64,000 nucleotides of DNA from Dorea sp. AM10-31 (GCF_003435815.1 NZ_QTUV01000008.1:1-64000); one strand, 5' to 3'; counted from the stretch's first letter, positions 26,682 to 35,691 are shown. The notes: a model not told the origin generated them from the letters alone. Numbers and translations: made by a program.

Positions 26682-27689
26682 CTAATTTATTTTTTTTACA
26701 CTTTCTGATTTGATCAGTTCATAAGGAATGACCTTGTGAACTGCTTTATAAGGATAATGGATCCGCTGTAACATCAAATCAACGCCTTGCTTGGCCATCT
26801 GAGCGGTATCCTGACGGACGGTTGTAAGTCTTGGGACAAAAAAACGGGAGAGGTCAATGCCATCATATCCCACAAGAGAAATATCTTCCGGAATTCTTTT
26901 GCCAAGATCGAAACTGGCCCGCATTGCACCAAATGCAATGATATCACCAAAAGCAAAGATTGCAGTCAATGACGAGTTTCGCTTTAACAGTCGGAGAGCA
27001 GCTTCATAACTTTCTTCGACAGAATAATGGCAAGGTTCATATTGCAGATCCTGCTGGAAATCAAGATGGTGCTTTTTGAATCCGGCAATACAGCCTGTCA
27101 GACGTTTATAGCTGACTTGTGTGTCGGAAAGATTACCACCAAGGATTCCAATATGTGTATGGCCCTGATCTACCAGATAGTCGATTACTGCCTCAGAAGC
27201 TGCAGCATCGTCTGTTGTCAGAGAGGATAAATTCGTAAATTTCAGATCCTTTCCGCTGTTTGTCAGCAGAACACATGGGACAGGGATGTATTTGAAATCT
27301 TTTTCAAAATATTCCAGATCTCCACCGAGAAAAAATATTCCTTTTGGATTTTTTTCCCGGCAAAGACTCATAGCATAACTGACTTCATTCGCATCTTCAT
27401 CCAGATAGCTGACAACTGCCTCTTCATCATTTGCCAAAAGGCGTTGCTGGATCTGTTCAAGAATTGCGTTAAACAGAATATTCTGATTTCCTTTAATAAT
27501 AATGGCGATAGAAGAAACAGCTCTCATTTTCAAGTGCTTTGCATTGGAATTGGGCTGGAAATTTGTCTCTTCGATAACCTCCATGATCCGTTGCCGTGCT
27601 TTGTCACTGACATCCGGATGATTATTTATAACCCGTGATACAGTACCGATACCATATCCGGATAACCTTGCAATGTCCTTAATCGTCAT
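26682..27689 (-). CDS. LacI-family repressor of the maltodextrin operon
   Basis: A 335-residue repressor. Residues 1-45 are the LacI helix-turn-helix (TIKDIARLSGYGIGTVSRVI) with hinge; the rest is a periplasmic-binding-protein-like sensor (GILGGNLSDTQVSYKRLTGC, VGYDGIDLSRFFVPRLTTVR). Its gene lies between malG and malQ, and the operon promoter has a LacI-type palindrome, so it most likely represses the operon until a maltodextrin binds. AAAGGA precedes the ATG. The gap to malG (53 bases) contains a weak AT hairpin at 27722-27744. Confidence 0.9.
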   Translation of the reverse strand: MTIKDIARLSGYGIGTVSRVINNHPDVSDKARQRIMEVIEETNFQPNSNAKHLKMRAVSSIAIIIKGNQNILFNAILEQIQQRLLANDEEAVVSYLDEDANEVSYAMSLCREKNPKGIFFLGGDLEYFEKDFKYIPVPCVLLTNSGKDLKFTNLSSLTTDDAAASEAVIDYLVDQGHTHIGILGGNLSDTQVSYKRLTGCIAGFKKHHLDFQQDLQYEPCHYSVEESYEAALRLLKRNSSLTAIFAFGDIIAFGAMRASFDLGKRIPEDISLVGYDGIDLSRFFVPRLTTVRQDTAQMAKQGVDLMLQRIHYPYKAVHKVIPYELIKSESVKKIN

Positions 27690-27742
27690 AATTAAAAATC
27701 CTTTCTGTTAACAGCAGTTAAAAAATATGTACGGAGTATATT

Positions 27743-28576
27743 TTATCCCTTTACAGCACCTGCCGCAACTCCTTTGATGATATATTTCTGACAGCTTAAG
27801 TAGAATACGATAACAGGGATGATCGCCATGATCAGGCAAGCCATAATTGCTCCCATATCTACACGTCCATAACTTCCTTTCATATACTGTACAACGATAG
27901 AAATTGTTTTAAATTTCTTGATATCCAGTACAAGGTAAGGAAGAAGGAAGTCATTCCAGATCCACATCGCTTCCAGAATACCGACAGAGATATAAGTTGG
28001 CTTCATAATAGGAAGTACGACTGAGAAAAATGTTTTGATCGGATTGCATCCATCGATCATGGCAGCTTCTTCAATTTCAATCGGAATTGATTTTACAAAA
28101 CCGCAGAACATAAAGACTGCAAGTCCGGCACCAAAACCGAGATATACGATTACGATTCCCCAAGGTGTATTCAGGTGAAGAGAATCAGCTGTTCCGGAGA
28201 GGGTAAACATAACCATCTGGAATGGGATAACCATAGAAAATACACATAAAAGATAAATCAGTTTTGTCAGTTTATTCTTTACTCGTGTAATGTACCAGGC
28301 ACACATAGAGCAACATACTAAAATTACAATTACAGAGAGGACGGTGATAAATAATGTCCAGCCAACTGCTTTTACAAATTCATATTTTGTAATACTTGTA
28401 ACATAGTTTTCAAGACCTGCATAACTCTTTTCGTCCGGCATTGAAAATGGGGAAAGACTGATAAAAGCTTTTCTCTTAAATGAATTCATCAAAACAACAA
28501 AAATCGGTGCCACGAAAAGAATAGAGATTACAGTGAAAAAGAGAGTGGCGAAAATACCGCTTTTTTTATTTTTCAT
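27743..28576 (-). CDS. Maltodextrin-type ABC permease, MalG-like
   Basis: A 277-residue inner-membrane subunit with about six helices. The EAA loop that docks the ATPase is EEAAMIDGCNPIKTFFSVVLP near residues 166-186. The C-terminus ends in a hydrophobic helix and GVAAGAVKG, typical of MalG-type proteins. Its start shares one base with the malF stop (TAATG read on the lower strand), so both permeases are translationally coupled and should be made in equal amounts. Confidence 0.92.
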   Translation of the reverse strand: MKNKKSGIFATLFFTVISILFVAPIFVVLMNSFKRKAFISLSPFSMPDEKSYAGLENYVTSITKYEFVKAVGWTLFITVLSVIVILVCCSMCAWYITRVKNKLTKLIYLLCVFSMVIPFQMVMFTLSGTADSLHLNTPWGIVIVYLGFGAGLAVFMFCGFVKSIPIEIEEAAMIDGCNPIKTFFSVVLPIMKPTYISVGILEAMWIWNDFLLPYLVLDIKKFKTISIVVQYMKGSYGRVDMGAIMACLIMAIIPVIVFYLSCQKYIIKGVAAGAVKG

Positions 28577-29418
28577 TATTGCTGAACCTCCTTATCTCTG
28601 GTTGCGCGAAGCTGAATCAAACCAATTGCTACTACAATTATGAAGAAGATCACGGCTTTTGCTTGACCGACTCCCTCAAATCCTACATGACCGTAGAACG
28701 TATCATAAATGTTCAATGCCATCATTTCTGTCTGATGCATTGGTTCACCGGATGTCAGTGAAAGGTTCTGGTCAAACAGTTTGAATGAGTTTGTGATCGT
28801 TAAGAATGTACAGATGGTGATGGAAGGCATCATCATCGGGATGGTGATCTTGAAAAGACGCTGTCTTGCGTTGGCACCGTCGATCATCGCTGCTTCATTC
28901 AAGGAACCTGGGATTGCCTGAAGACCTGCGATATAGACGATCATCATATAACCAATCTGCTGCCAGCAGATCAGAATGACCAGACCCCAGAAACCAAATT
29001 TTGCATTCAGTTTCAGTGCAAGATCAAACTTTCCAAGAATACCGTCAAAAATCAGCTGCCATACGTAACCAAGTACGATACCACCGATCAGGTTCGGCAT
29101 AAAAAATACGGTACGGAAAATATTCGTTCCTTTGATCTTCTGGGTAAGTGCAAGTGCAACCGCAAATGCCAGCACGTTGATCAATACTAAAGTAACAATT
29201 GCAAAAACAGTTGTGAAAGAGAAGGCATGTGTAAATGTCTTATCAGAAATAGCTTTTGCATAATTTTCAAGTCCTACAAAAGAGGCATCTTTGATGGTCG
29301 TGAAATCACAAAAGGAAAGATAGATACCTTCCAGAAATGGAACGACAAATCCGATCATGAAAGCTGCCATGGTAGGAAGTATAAAAACTGGCCAATAACG
29401 TTTAATAGATTTTTCCAT
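28576..29418 (-). CDS. Maltodextrin-type ABC permease, MalF-like
   Basis: A 280-residue permease with about six helices and the EAA loop in LNEAAMIDGANARQRLFKIT. It lacks the large outer loop of enteric MalF, as is usual in Firmicutes. The start at 29418 follows AGAGGGA; an in-frame ATG 16 codons earlier lacks a ribosome site and was rejected. It forms the channel with the MalG-like subunit and receives sugar from the lipoprotein encoded upstream. Confidence 0.92.
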   Translation of the reverse strand: MEKSIKRYWPVFILPTMAAFMIGFVVPFLEGIYLSFCDFTTIKDASFVGLENYAKAISDKTFTHAFSFTTVFAIVTLVLINVLAFAVALALTQKIKGTNIFRTVFFMPNLIGGIVLGYVWQLIFDGILGKFDLALKLNAKFGFWGLVILICWQQIGYMMIVYIAGLQAIPGSLNEAAMIDGANARQRLFKITIPMMMPSITICTFLTITNSFKLFDQNLSLTSGEPMHQTEMMALNIYDTFYGHVGFEGVGQAKAVIFFIIVVAIGLIQLRATRDKEVQQ

Positions 29419-29488
29419 ATTATCCCTCTTTGTATGAAAACAGGGGAGCAGTGTGCTCCCCTGCAATAATAAGTTGTTTTGTTATAAA

Positions 29489-30817
29489 TTACTTGCTTGC
29501 TTTTGCTTCTTTTGCCCATCCATCTACGAATGCAGATTTAACTTTTGCCCAGTTCGCATCTGTCTGTTTTGATGCGTAAGTTGTAAGTGCAGAACCAAGA
29601 TCGTTCTTCCACTGTTCAGAAGGCATTGTAGAGAAGTTCCAAGAAACAGGAGTCTTTCCTTCTTTTACATAATCATTAGCAACGTTAACAAGTGGATTCT
29701 CTGATTTAAGGTTCCCTTTGAATGGAATTACAAATCCCATACCGTCAGCACCAGAAGGCATAGCGTTTGCAGCTCCGCACATTGCCTTTGTACCTGTCTT
29801 AGAAGTTACACACCAGTTCATGAAATCAAGAGTAGCCTGAATGTCATCTTTAGAAGCATTCTTGTTTACACACCAGTAGTTTTCTGTACCTGTACACAGT
29901 CCCTGATTTTCTTCGCCTTTTACACCAACATAGATTGGCAGCATTCCGAGATTCTCATCTCCAACATCAGCGATATCTGCGTATGCCCATGTACCATTCT
30001 GATAGAAGACTGCCTGCTCTGTTACGAATTCAGAAGTTGCATCATCAGCTGTTTTTGTACTTAACTGTTTCGGGCTGCATGTTGCGTTGTTGATATACAG
30101 ATTCCAGATGTTGCGGTAGTTATCAAGGTAAGTTCCTTTGATCTTATCTGTGTTGTCAATTTTGTCTTTCTGGTATTCATAATAAATAGGAAGGTTTGCA
30201 AGATGTGTCTTAAATCTCCAGTCAGAAGAACCATCCATACCAGCAGATGTAAATGCGGAGAATCCTAATTTATCTTTTCTGCTTGTAATATCTTCAACAA
30301 CTTTTTTCAGATCATCAAATCCTTTGATATCATCCTGTGAATATCCGGCTTTTTTTAGTAATTTCTTGTTATAGATGATTCCGTAAGATTCAATTGCATA
30401 TCCGATACCATATACTGCATCGTTTTCTTTTAATGCGAAATCATCAGAAGTAAGCTGCTTGTAAACATCAGAACCGGAAAGGTCATAACAATATTTTTTC
30501 CATGAAGCAAGACCAACCGGTCCGTTTACCTGAAATAATGTAGGGGCTTTTGATTTACCCATCTCACTCTTCAATGTAGTTTCATACTGGTTGGAAGCTG
30601 CGGTAACAACTTCTACTTTTACTCCAGTCTCATCTGTGTACTCTTTGGCAAGCTCCTGCCACTGATCATCTGCTTCTGGTTTGAAGTTCAGATAGTATAC
30701 AGATCCTTTCGCATCAGTTTTTGATTCTTTCTTGCTGTCAGAACTGCCACATCCAGTTACCATAGATGCTGTCATTATAACTGCAAGTCCGGCTGCCATC
30801 AAACGTTTCTTGTTCAT
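29489..30817 (-). CDS. Maltodextrin-type extracellular solute-binding lipoprotein
   Basis: A 442-residue binding protein of the family 1 (MalE-like) group. It has a lipoprotein signal peptide with lipobox VTGC (Cys23) and a Ser/Lys-rich linker. The rest is a two-lobe binding domain with aromatic residues (WQELAKEYTDETG, ENYWCVNKN) as expected for sugars. As the first gene of the operon behind the regulated promoter and AAGGAGG, it should be the most abundant product. Maltodextrin specificity is inferred from the malQ and glgP neighbours. Confidence 0.92.
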   Translation of the reverse strand: MNKKRLMAAGLAVIMTASMVTGCGSSDSKKESKTDAKGSVYYLNFKPEADDQWQELAKEYTDETGVKVEVVTAASNQYETTLKSEMGKSKAPTLFQVNGPVGLASWKKYCYDLSGSDVYKQLTSDDFALKENDAVYGIGYAIESYGIIYNKKLLKKAGYSQDDIKGFDDLKKVVEDITSRKDKLGFSAFTSAGMDGSSDWRFKTHLANLPIYYEYQKDKIDNTDKIKGTYLDNYRNIWNLYINNATCSPKQLSTKTADDATSEFVTEQAVFYQNGTWAYADIADVGDENLGMLPIYVGVKGEENQGLCTGTENYWCVNKNASKDDIQATLDFMNWCVTSKTGTKAMCGAANAMPSGADGMGFVIPFKGNLKSENPLVNVANDYVKEGKTPVSWNFSTMPSEQWKNDLGSALTTYASKQTDANWAKVKSAFVDGWAKEAKASK

Positions 30818-30885
30818 AATATGGTCCTCCTTAAATAAAATAATAATTTGTAAAATGGGTGTTTTTGTGAAAAGCCCAATAGTTC

Positions 30886-30951
30886 GGAACTGTTTCCGAA
30901 AACGTTTCCATTTGTTGGCTTCATCATAGCATTATGGATAAGAAAAAACAA
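30886..30951 (-). promoter_or_regulatory. malE operon promoter with LacI-type operator
   Basis: On the lower strand TTGTTT (30951-30946) and TATGAT (30928-30923) are spaced by 17 bases. Just downstream, around +13 to +36, lies a LacI/CcpA-type palindrome with centre AAACGTTT (30899-30906), and a second GGAA-N4-TTCC dyad at 30886-30897. Binding of the LacI-family protein encoded in the operon, or of CcpA, would block the polymerase. Confidence 0.7.
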
Positions 30952-31108
30952 TAAAAAACGGTTAAAAATGAAAAATTTGTTGAAAAATACTTAAGACTAG
31001 GTTTCAAAATTGTGCAAAATCAATAAGAATGGTCAAATTTTTGAAAATAGATTGCGAAAATAAAAGTTCTGGTTTATACTTCGAAAAAATAAATATTTAA
31101 ATCCGCCC

Positions 31109-31272
31109 GGATGCAACACTCCACTCATTGTTGCATTTTCAGGGAAAGAAAAGGAGGAAATCCGTCAGGCTTGCGGTGCGACAGTGTGGAGACCTGTCGT
31201 AATGTGGCGCGGAAGAAATCGCCGGTCACGAGATGATACATTGCGGAGGCAGTATCATTAAAGTCTTAATTT
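31109..31272 (+). promoter_or_regulatory. Structured leader of the msmK-type ATPase gene
   Basis: Three perfect hairpins precede the gene: ATGCAACA/TGTTGCAT (31111-31118, 31129-31136), a CGACAG/CTGTCG stem around 31179-31200, and ATGATAC/GTATCAT (31233-31239, 31252-31258). The last has GCGGAGG in its 12-base loop. The annotated ATG has no ribosome site close by, so the loop GGAGG, 24 bases upstream, may be used after folding. From 30952 to 31108 I see only AT-rich DNA. No known riboswitch class is recognised. Confidence 0.5.
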
Positions 31273-32451
31273 ATGTCAGAGGTAATTTTAAAGCACATTA
31301 AAAAAGTTTACCCGAACACAGAGAAAAAAAGAAAGAAAGGTTCATCTGAAAAGAAGAGTAATCTTTTAGTAACTGATGAAGGCGTAGTAGCTGTTCAGGA
31401 TTTTAATCTGGATATTAAGGACAAAGAGTTCATCGTTCTTGTTGGCCCTTCCGGATGTGGTAAATCAACAACACTGCGTATGGTGGCAGGACTGGAAGAA
31501 ATCTCAGATGGAGAACTCTTAATTGATGGCAAGAAAATGAATGATGTGGAACCAAGAGACAGAGATATCGCAATGGTATTTCAAAGTTATGCACTTTATC
31601 CACATATGACAGTTCGTGAGAATCTGGAATTTCCATTAAAGCTTAGAAAGATGCCGAAGAATGAAATTAACCAGAAAGTGGATCAGGCAGCCGAAATTCT
31701 TGGAATCACACCGTATTTGGATCGTAAACCGAAAGCTTTATCCGGTGGACAGCGCCAGCGTGTTGCAATCGGACGTGCCATCGTGCGTGAACCGAAAGTT
31801 CTTTTAATGGATGAGCCATTATCCAACCTGGATGCAAAATTACGTAATCAGATGCGTGCAGAGCTTATCAAATTACGTCAGGGAATCGATACTACATTTA
31901 TGTATGTAACACACGATCAGACAGAGGCTATGACACTTGGAGATCGTATTGTTATCATGAAAGATGGTGTCGTTCAACAGATCGGAACACCGCAGGAAGT
32001 ATTTGATCATCCGGTGAACATTTTTGTAGCAGGATTTATCGGCATGCCACAGATGAATTTCTTTGATGCAGAACTGATCGAGAATGCAGGAAAATATCAG
32101 GTAGAAGTAGATGGAGTCAGAGTGGAACTGTCAGAAGAAAAAGAGAAAAATCTGGCAGCAAAAGGTGTAAAATCGCAGAAGGTTACACTTGGTATTCGTC
32201 CGGAGCACATTTCATTGTCAGAGCCTGGAGCACAGGCAGTTACCGGTAAGATTGATGTAGCCGAGATGATGGGAAGTGCGATTCATCTGCATGTTACAGC
32301 AGCTGGAAAAGATACAATCATTATCGTGCAGACAATGGATCTCAATGGAAGAACACTTTCTGATCTTGCAATCGGAGAGGAAGTATCTTTTAAATTCCGT
32401 GGAAGTGAAGTACATGTATTTGACGAGGATGGAATCAATCTGGAAGCATAG
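31273..32451 (+). CDS. Multiple-sugar ABC importer ATPase, MsmK / UgpC type
   Basis: A 392-residue ATPase: Walker A GPSGCGKST (about 59-67), signature LSGGQRQR, Walker B VLLMDEPLSNLD, H-loop VTHDQTEA and a C-terminal regulatory OB-fold domain, the layout of MalK/MsmK. It should power the MalEFG-type permease, whose operon lacks an ATPase, and may serve other sugar importers too. An unusual Lys/Ser-rich insert of about 23 residues (15-37) sits between the A-loop and Walker A. It is divergent from the mal operon, with its own leader and terminator. Confidence 0.92.
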   Translation: MSEVILKHIKKVYPNTEKKRKKGSSEKKSNLLVTDEGVVAVQDFNLDIKDKEFIVLVGPSGCGKSTTLRMVAGLEEISDGELLIDGKKMNDVEPRDRDIAMVFQSYALYPHMTVRENLEFPLKLRKMPKNEINQKVDQAAEILGITPYLDRKPKALSGGQRQRVAIGRAIVREPKVLLMDEPLSNLDAKLRNQMRAELIKLRQGIDTTFMYVTHDQTEAMTLGDRIVIMKDGVVQQIGTPQEVFDHPVNIFVAGFIGMPQMNFFDAELIENAGKYQVEVDGVRVELSEEKEKNLAAKGVKSQKVTLGIRPEHISLSEPGAQAVTGKIDVAEMMGSAIHLHVTAAGKDTIIIVQTMDLNGRTLSDLAIGEEVSFKFRGSEVHVFDEDGINLEA

Positions 32452-32455
32452 CATT

Positions 32456-32488
32456 AAAAAAAGGGGCGGGAATTCCTGCCCCTTTTTT
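32456..32488 (+). terminator. Terminator after the msmK-type gene
   Basis: A GGGGC/GCCCC stem, extendable by the inner GGAATTCC, is flanked by seven A and six T (32456-32488). Confidence 0.92.
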
Positions 32489-32546
32489 CGTGGAAATTCA
32501 CAAAAGTTAAAGTAGCGTGCTATATAAAAACAGGAGGGCTGAGAAA

Positions 32547-34439
32547 ATGCCGTTGGATGATTATAAACAGGCAAGAAAACTTGCGCAGCGTCAGTCCAGA
32601 CGGGCGAGCGCAAAGGGAGAATCACCATATCCGATCGTACTGGATGAAATTCTAGAAGGGGAGGAAACTGCAGGAAATCAATATCTTGGAATGATGGAAA
32701 TTCCATTATCTTTGGTTGTAGGAACAAAAGAAGCCGCAAGGAGCAATGCGTTCAGTCCGGATTTTCTTCCCCTATTAGATGAGACATCGGAATTTGCAGC
32801 AAAGTGGATCAATCTTTTCCAGTCTCAGATGGAAGAAGGATTGAGAGATCCGGTGACCGTATATGAATACAGAAACAGATTCTACGTACAGGAAGGTAAT
32901 AAAAGAGTCAGCATTATGAAATATTTGAAAATGCCGACTATATTGGCAAATGTTACAAGAATTCTTCCGGTACAAGATAATAAAAAAGAGAATGTAGTAT
33001 ATTATGAATTCGTAGAGTTTTATAAAAGAACCGGTCTGAATATGATCATATTTCCGGAACCGGGAGATTATGAAAGTCTGCTGCAGGCAATGGGAAAAGA
33101 CTGGAACAGCAAGTGGAAAGAGAAAGAAATCCGAAGACTGTCAAGTGTATATATCCATTTTCAAATCATGTATGAATCTATGGCCGGAGATTTTGTGCCG
33201 GAACATATAGGGACTGCTTTTTTGCGGTGCCTTGATATTTTTCCATATGAAGAATTGAAAGAAAAAACGTCTGTGGAAATCCGTGAAAAACTGGAAACAA
33301 TCCGTGAAGAAATTGAACCGGAAGCGCTAAAAACAGAGGTGGAGCGCGTGATGGAGCCGGAGGCGGAAAAGATCCCGATTTTGACAAGGTTTCTGACACC
33401 GGCGAAAAGAGTGATGAAAGTTGCTTTTATTTATGAAGGAAGTGCAAATTCCAGTGAATGGAACTATGCGCATGAACTAGGGAGACAACAGCTGGAGGAT
33501 TCATTTCGTGGAAGAGTAATTACCAGTGTGTATGAGAATATCCAGTCGCAGACAGCAAGAAGTGAAGTGCTTGAGGCGGCGATCGAGGATGGAAATACGG
33601 TGATTTTTACTACAGCCGCAACGTTGATGCAGGCATCGGTGCAGGTCGCTTTGCAACATCCGGACATTTATATTTTTAATTGTTCTTTGAATTTCCCATA
33701 CAAATCTGTAAGAACATATCTGACAAGAAATTATGAAATTAAATTTTTACTGGGACTTATAGCGGGAGCAGCGGCAGATAGAGACAGCGTGATCGGCTAT
33801 GAAGAGGATTATCCGATGTATGGAACTATTGCGAATGTCAATGCATTTTCAATCGGTGTTCGGATGATGCAGCCGGGAGCCCAGGTAAAACTAATCTGGA
33901 CAGGAGTAAAAAACTCCAGATCTGAAGAAGAAAAGAAGGATTTGAAGATTATTTCAGCAAAAGAAATGATTAGCAAAAAAGGAACGGAAAGTCCATACGG
34001 ATTATATTTTCAAGATAAAGGAGAAATCACAAGAATCGCGACCAGTATTGTAAACTGGGGGAATTTTTATGAACGGATCATGCAGTATATTCTGGAGGGA
34101 TCATGGAAACCGCTTGCATATGGTGATAAAAAGACATTGAACTACTGGTGGGGATTATCTGCAGGAGTGATAGAATTAATCTGTTCTGAAAGAGTTCCGG
34201 GCGGAGTAAAACGTATGGCAGAGAGCTTTGCCCAGTTTATTGCAGACGGAAGCTTTCATCCATTTGAAGGAGAATTATGTGATCAAAATGGGGAAATTCA
34301 TGGAACTGCCGGAGAAATATTAGATGTTGAAGAATTGGTTACGATGGATTGGCTCTATGAGAACGTAATAGGAAGCATACCGGAACGGTCAGAATTAGAG
34401 GAAGGAGTAGGAGAACTTCTGAAATTGCAGGGGTTGTAG
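32547..34439 (+). CDS. Cytoplasmic ParB-like / Bmp-domain fusion protein
   Basis: A 630-residue soluble protein with no signal peptide. Residues about 50-145 resemble a ParB/sulfiredoxin-type domain: EIPLSLVVGTKEAARSNAF, then DPVTVYEYRNRFYVQEGNKR. Residues about 290-560 match the Bmp/Med/PnrA family, normally a secreted nucleoside-binding lipoprotein: KVAFIYEGSANSSEWNYAHE, TVIFTTAATLMQ, LLGLIAGAAADRDSVIGY. Bmp domains bind purine nucleosides, so this may be an internal nucleoside sensor; that is inference. AGGAGGG precedes the ATG at 32547. A metallophosphoesterase follows 8 bases later and is probably coupled. Domain assignments are from memory of family sequences. Confidence 0.72.
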   Translation: MPLDDYKQARKLAQRQSRRASAKGESPYPIVLDEILEGEETAGNQYLGMMEIPLSLVVGTKEAARSNAFSPDFLPLLDETSEFAAKWINLFQSQMEEGLRDPVTVYEYRNRFYVQEGNKRVSIMKYLKMPTILANVTRILPVQDNKKENVVYYEFVEFYKRTGLNMIIFPEPGDYESLLQAMGKDWNSKWKEKEIRRLSSVYIHFQIMYESMAGDFVPEHIGTAFLRCLDIFPYEELKEKTSVEIREKLETIREEIEPEALKTEVERVMEPEAEKIPILTRFLTPAKRVMKVAFIYEGSANSSEWNYAHELGRQQLEDSFRGRVITSVYENIQSQTARSEVLEAAIEDGNTVIFTTAATLMQASVQVALQHPDIYIFNCSLNFPYKSVRTYLTRNYEIKFLLGLIAGAAADRDSVIGYEEDYPMYGTIANVNAFSIGVRMMQPGAQVKLIWTGVKNSRSEEEKKDLKIISAKEMISKKGTESPYGLYFQDKGEITRIATSIVNWGNFYERIMQYILEGSWKPLAYGDKKTLNYWWGLSAGVIELICSERVPGGVKRMAESFAQFIADGSFHPFEGELCDQNGEIHGTAGEILDVEELVTMDWLYENVIGSIPERSELEEGVGELLKLQGL

Positions 34440-34447
34440 AAAAACGT

Positions 34448-35041
34448 ATGAAAATACTCGTAATAGCAGATGAAGAATCCAGAAGTCTCTGGGATTATTA
34501 TACGCCGGATAAATTAAAGGATATTGATCTTATACTGTCCTGCGGGGACTTGAAACCAGAATATCTTAGCTTTTTAGTGACAATGGCCCATTGCCCATTA
34601 TTATATATTTATGGAAATCATGATGGGATATATGAAAGAAAAGAACCAGAAGGCTGTATTTGTATTGAAAACCAGATTTATGAATATAAAGGGATAAGGA
34701 TTCTGGGACTTGGCGGATCTTGTTGGTACAATGGCGGATCCCATCAATACACACAGAAAGAAATGAAGCGCAGAGTGCAGAAAATGTGGTTGAAAATGAG
34801 ACAGAAAAAAGGATTTGATATTCTGTTGACTCACGCACCGACGAAAGGGATCAATGATGAAGAATCAGCCGCACATCAGGGATTTGAAGTATTTAAGGAG
34901 CTTTTGGAAAAATATTCGCCGAAATACCATCTTCACGGACATGTGCATCTAAATTATGGAAGAAAACCAAGAGTTACGAAATATAAGAATACGGTTATTA
35001 TTAACGGATATGAGTCCTATATATTTACTTACGAAGAATAA
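34448..35041 (+). CDS. Calcineurin-like metallophosphoesterase
   Basis: A 197-residue phosphoesterase with the metal ligands in LSCGDLKPEY, IYGNHDGIY, LLTHAPTKG and HLHGHVHLNY, close to the MJ0936/YfcE-type single-domain phosphodiesterases. An acidic N-terminal DEES replaces the usual D-x-H motif start (ADEESRS), so the first metal site is altered. It has no good ribosome site and begins 8 bases after the Bmp-fusion stop, suggesting coupled translation. Substrate unknown; a nucleotide or cyclic nucleotide would suit its neighbour. Confidence 0.83.
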   Translation: MKILVIADEESRSLWDYYTPDKLKDIDLILSCGDLKPEYLSFLVTMAHCPLLYIYGNHDGIYERKEPEGCICIENQIYEYKGIRILGLGGSCWYNGGSHQYTQKEMKRRVQKMWLKMRQKKGFDILLTHAPTKGINDEESAAHQGFEVFKELLEKYSPKYHLHGHVHLNYGRKPRVTKYKNTVIINGYESYIFTYEE

Positions 35042-35310
35042 TTTGGCTGAAAAAAAGTAATATCTGGCAGATTTTCTGTTGAATGATCAGTGGCAAGTGA
35101 GAACGAAAATGAAAATATTCAAAATTAGCACTCACCTCTTGATAATGGAAGTCGATTTTTGTCCTGTCTTGTGTATCCTAGAAGTGCCTGTTTTACAGGC
35201 TTTCCGGGGCATCAGTCATTTTGTCTGGTATTGTAAAGCAGTGTCAGATTTGTCGTAAATGTCGTAAATTTGTGGTCAAAAAATGATGAGAAATGGAGAG
35301 TGCTAATAAA
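35042..35310 (+). other. Intergenic region with separated CIRCE-like half sites
   Basis: TTAGCACTC (35125-35133) followed by N2-CTCTTGA looks like the left half of the CIRCE/promoter seen before clpB (44926). Its exact complement GAGTGCTAA occurs only at 35298-35306, next to the TnpV start. The 164 bases between contain no gene. This looks like one operator split by insertion, or two chance halves. Confidence 0.4.
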
Positions 35311-35658
35311 ATGGAATTAACGTATACAAATGTAAATGGATATCTGATCCCGAATCTCACCTATAAATCCGGTGAGCAGATGGAGCAACTTGGCAAGTAT
35401 GGTTTTCTTCGCAGAGATTATCTGAAAAACTATCGAAATTCAACCTATCAGGTGATGCTTTTACAGGATACCATTGGAGAGCATCTTCTGGAAGTGGACA
35501 AGGCAGCCAGAGAACGGGAAGAGGTAATACTGAAACAGTTAGAAGAAAAAGAACCATTGCCGGATAAAGAGAAAGATCAGATTGCCTGGGTAAGAGCTGC
35601 TAATCAACACAAAGCAATTGCAGAAGAGATTATTCTCAAGGAATTGATTTATGTTTAA
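35311..35658 (+). CDS. TnpV-like transposon-encoded protein
   Basis: A 115-residue protein with the outline of TnpV: MELTYTNVNGYLIPNL at the start, GKYGFLRRDYLKNY in the middle, and a C-terminal WVRAANQHKAIAEEIILKEL helix. TnpV is carried by clostridial conjugative and mobilizable elements of the Tn4451 kind; its role is unclear. GGAGAG precedes the ATG at 35311. It marks the left edge of the mobile-element scar; no recombinase accompanies it. Confidence 0.75.
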   Translation: MELTYTNVNGYLIPNLTYKSGEQMEQLGKYGFLRRDYLKNYRNSTYQVMLLQDTIGEHLLEVDKAAREREEVILKQLEEKEPLPDKEKDQIAWVRAANQHKAIAEEIILKELIYV

Positions 35659-35668
35659 ATGAAGGTGA

Positions 35669-35691
35669 TGAGGTCGTGGATTGCGACCTCA
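35669..35691 (+). terminator. Hairpin after the tnpV-like gene
   Basis: TGAGGTCG (35669-35676) pairs perfectly with CGACCTCA (35684-35691), followed by TTATT. A short T-tract makes it a moderate terminator. Confidence 0.55.

Noticed and set aside
31173..31237. Possible small peptide starting at TTG in the msmK leader
   Set aside because: The GGAGG upstream is too far from the TTG, and the region is better explained as hairpins.
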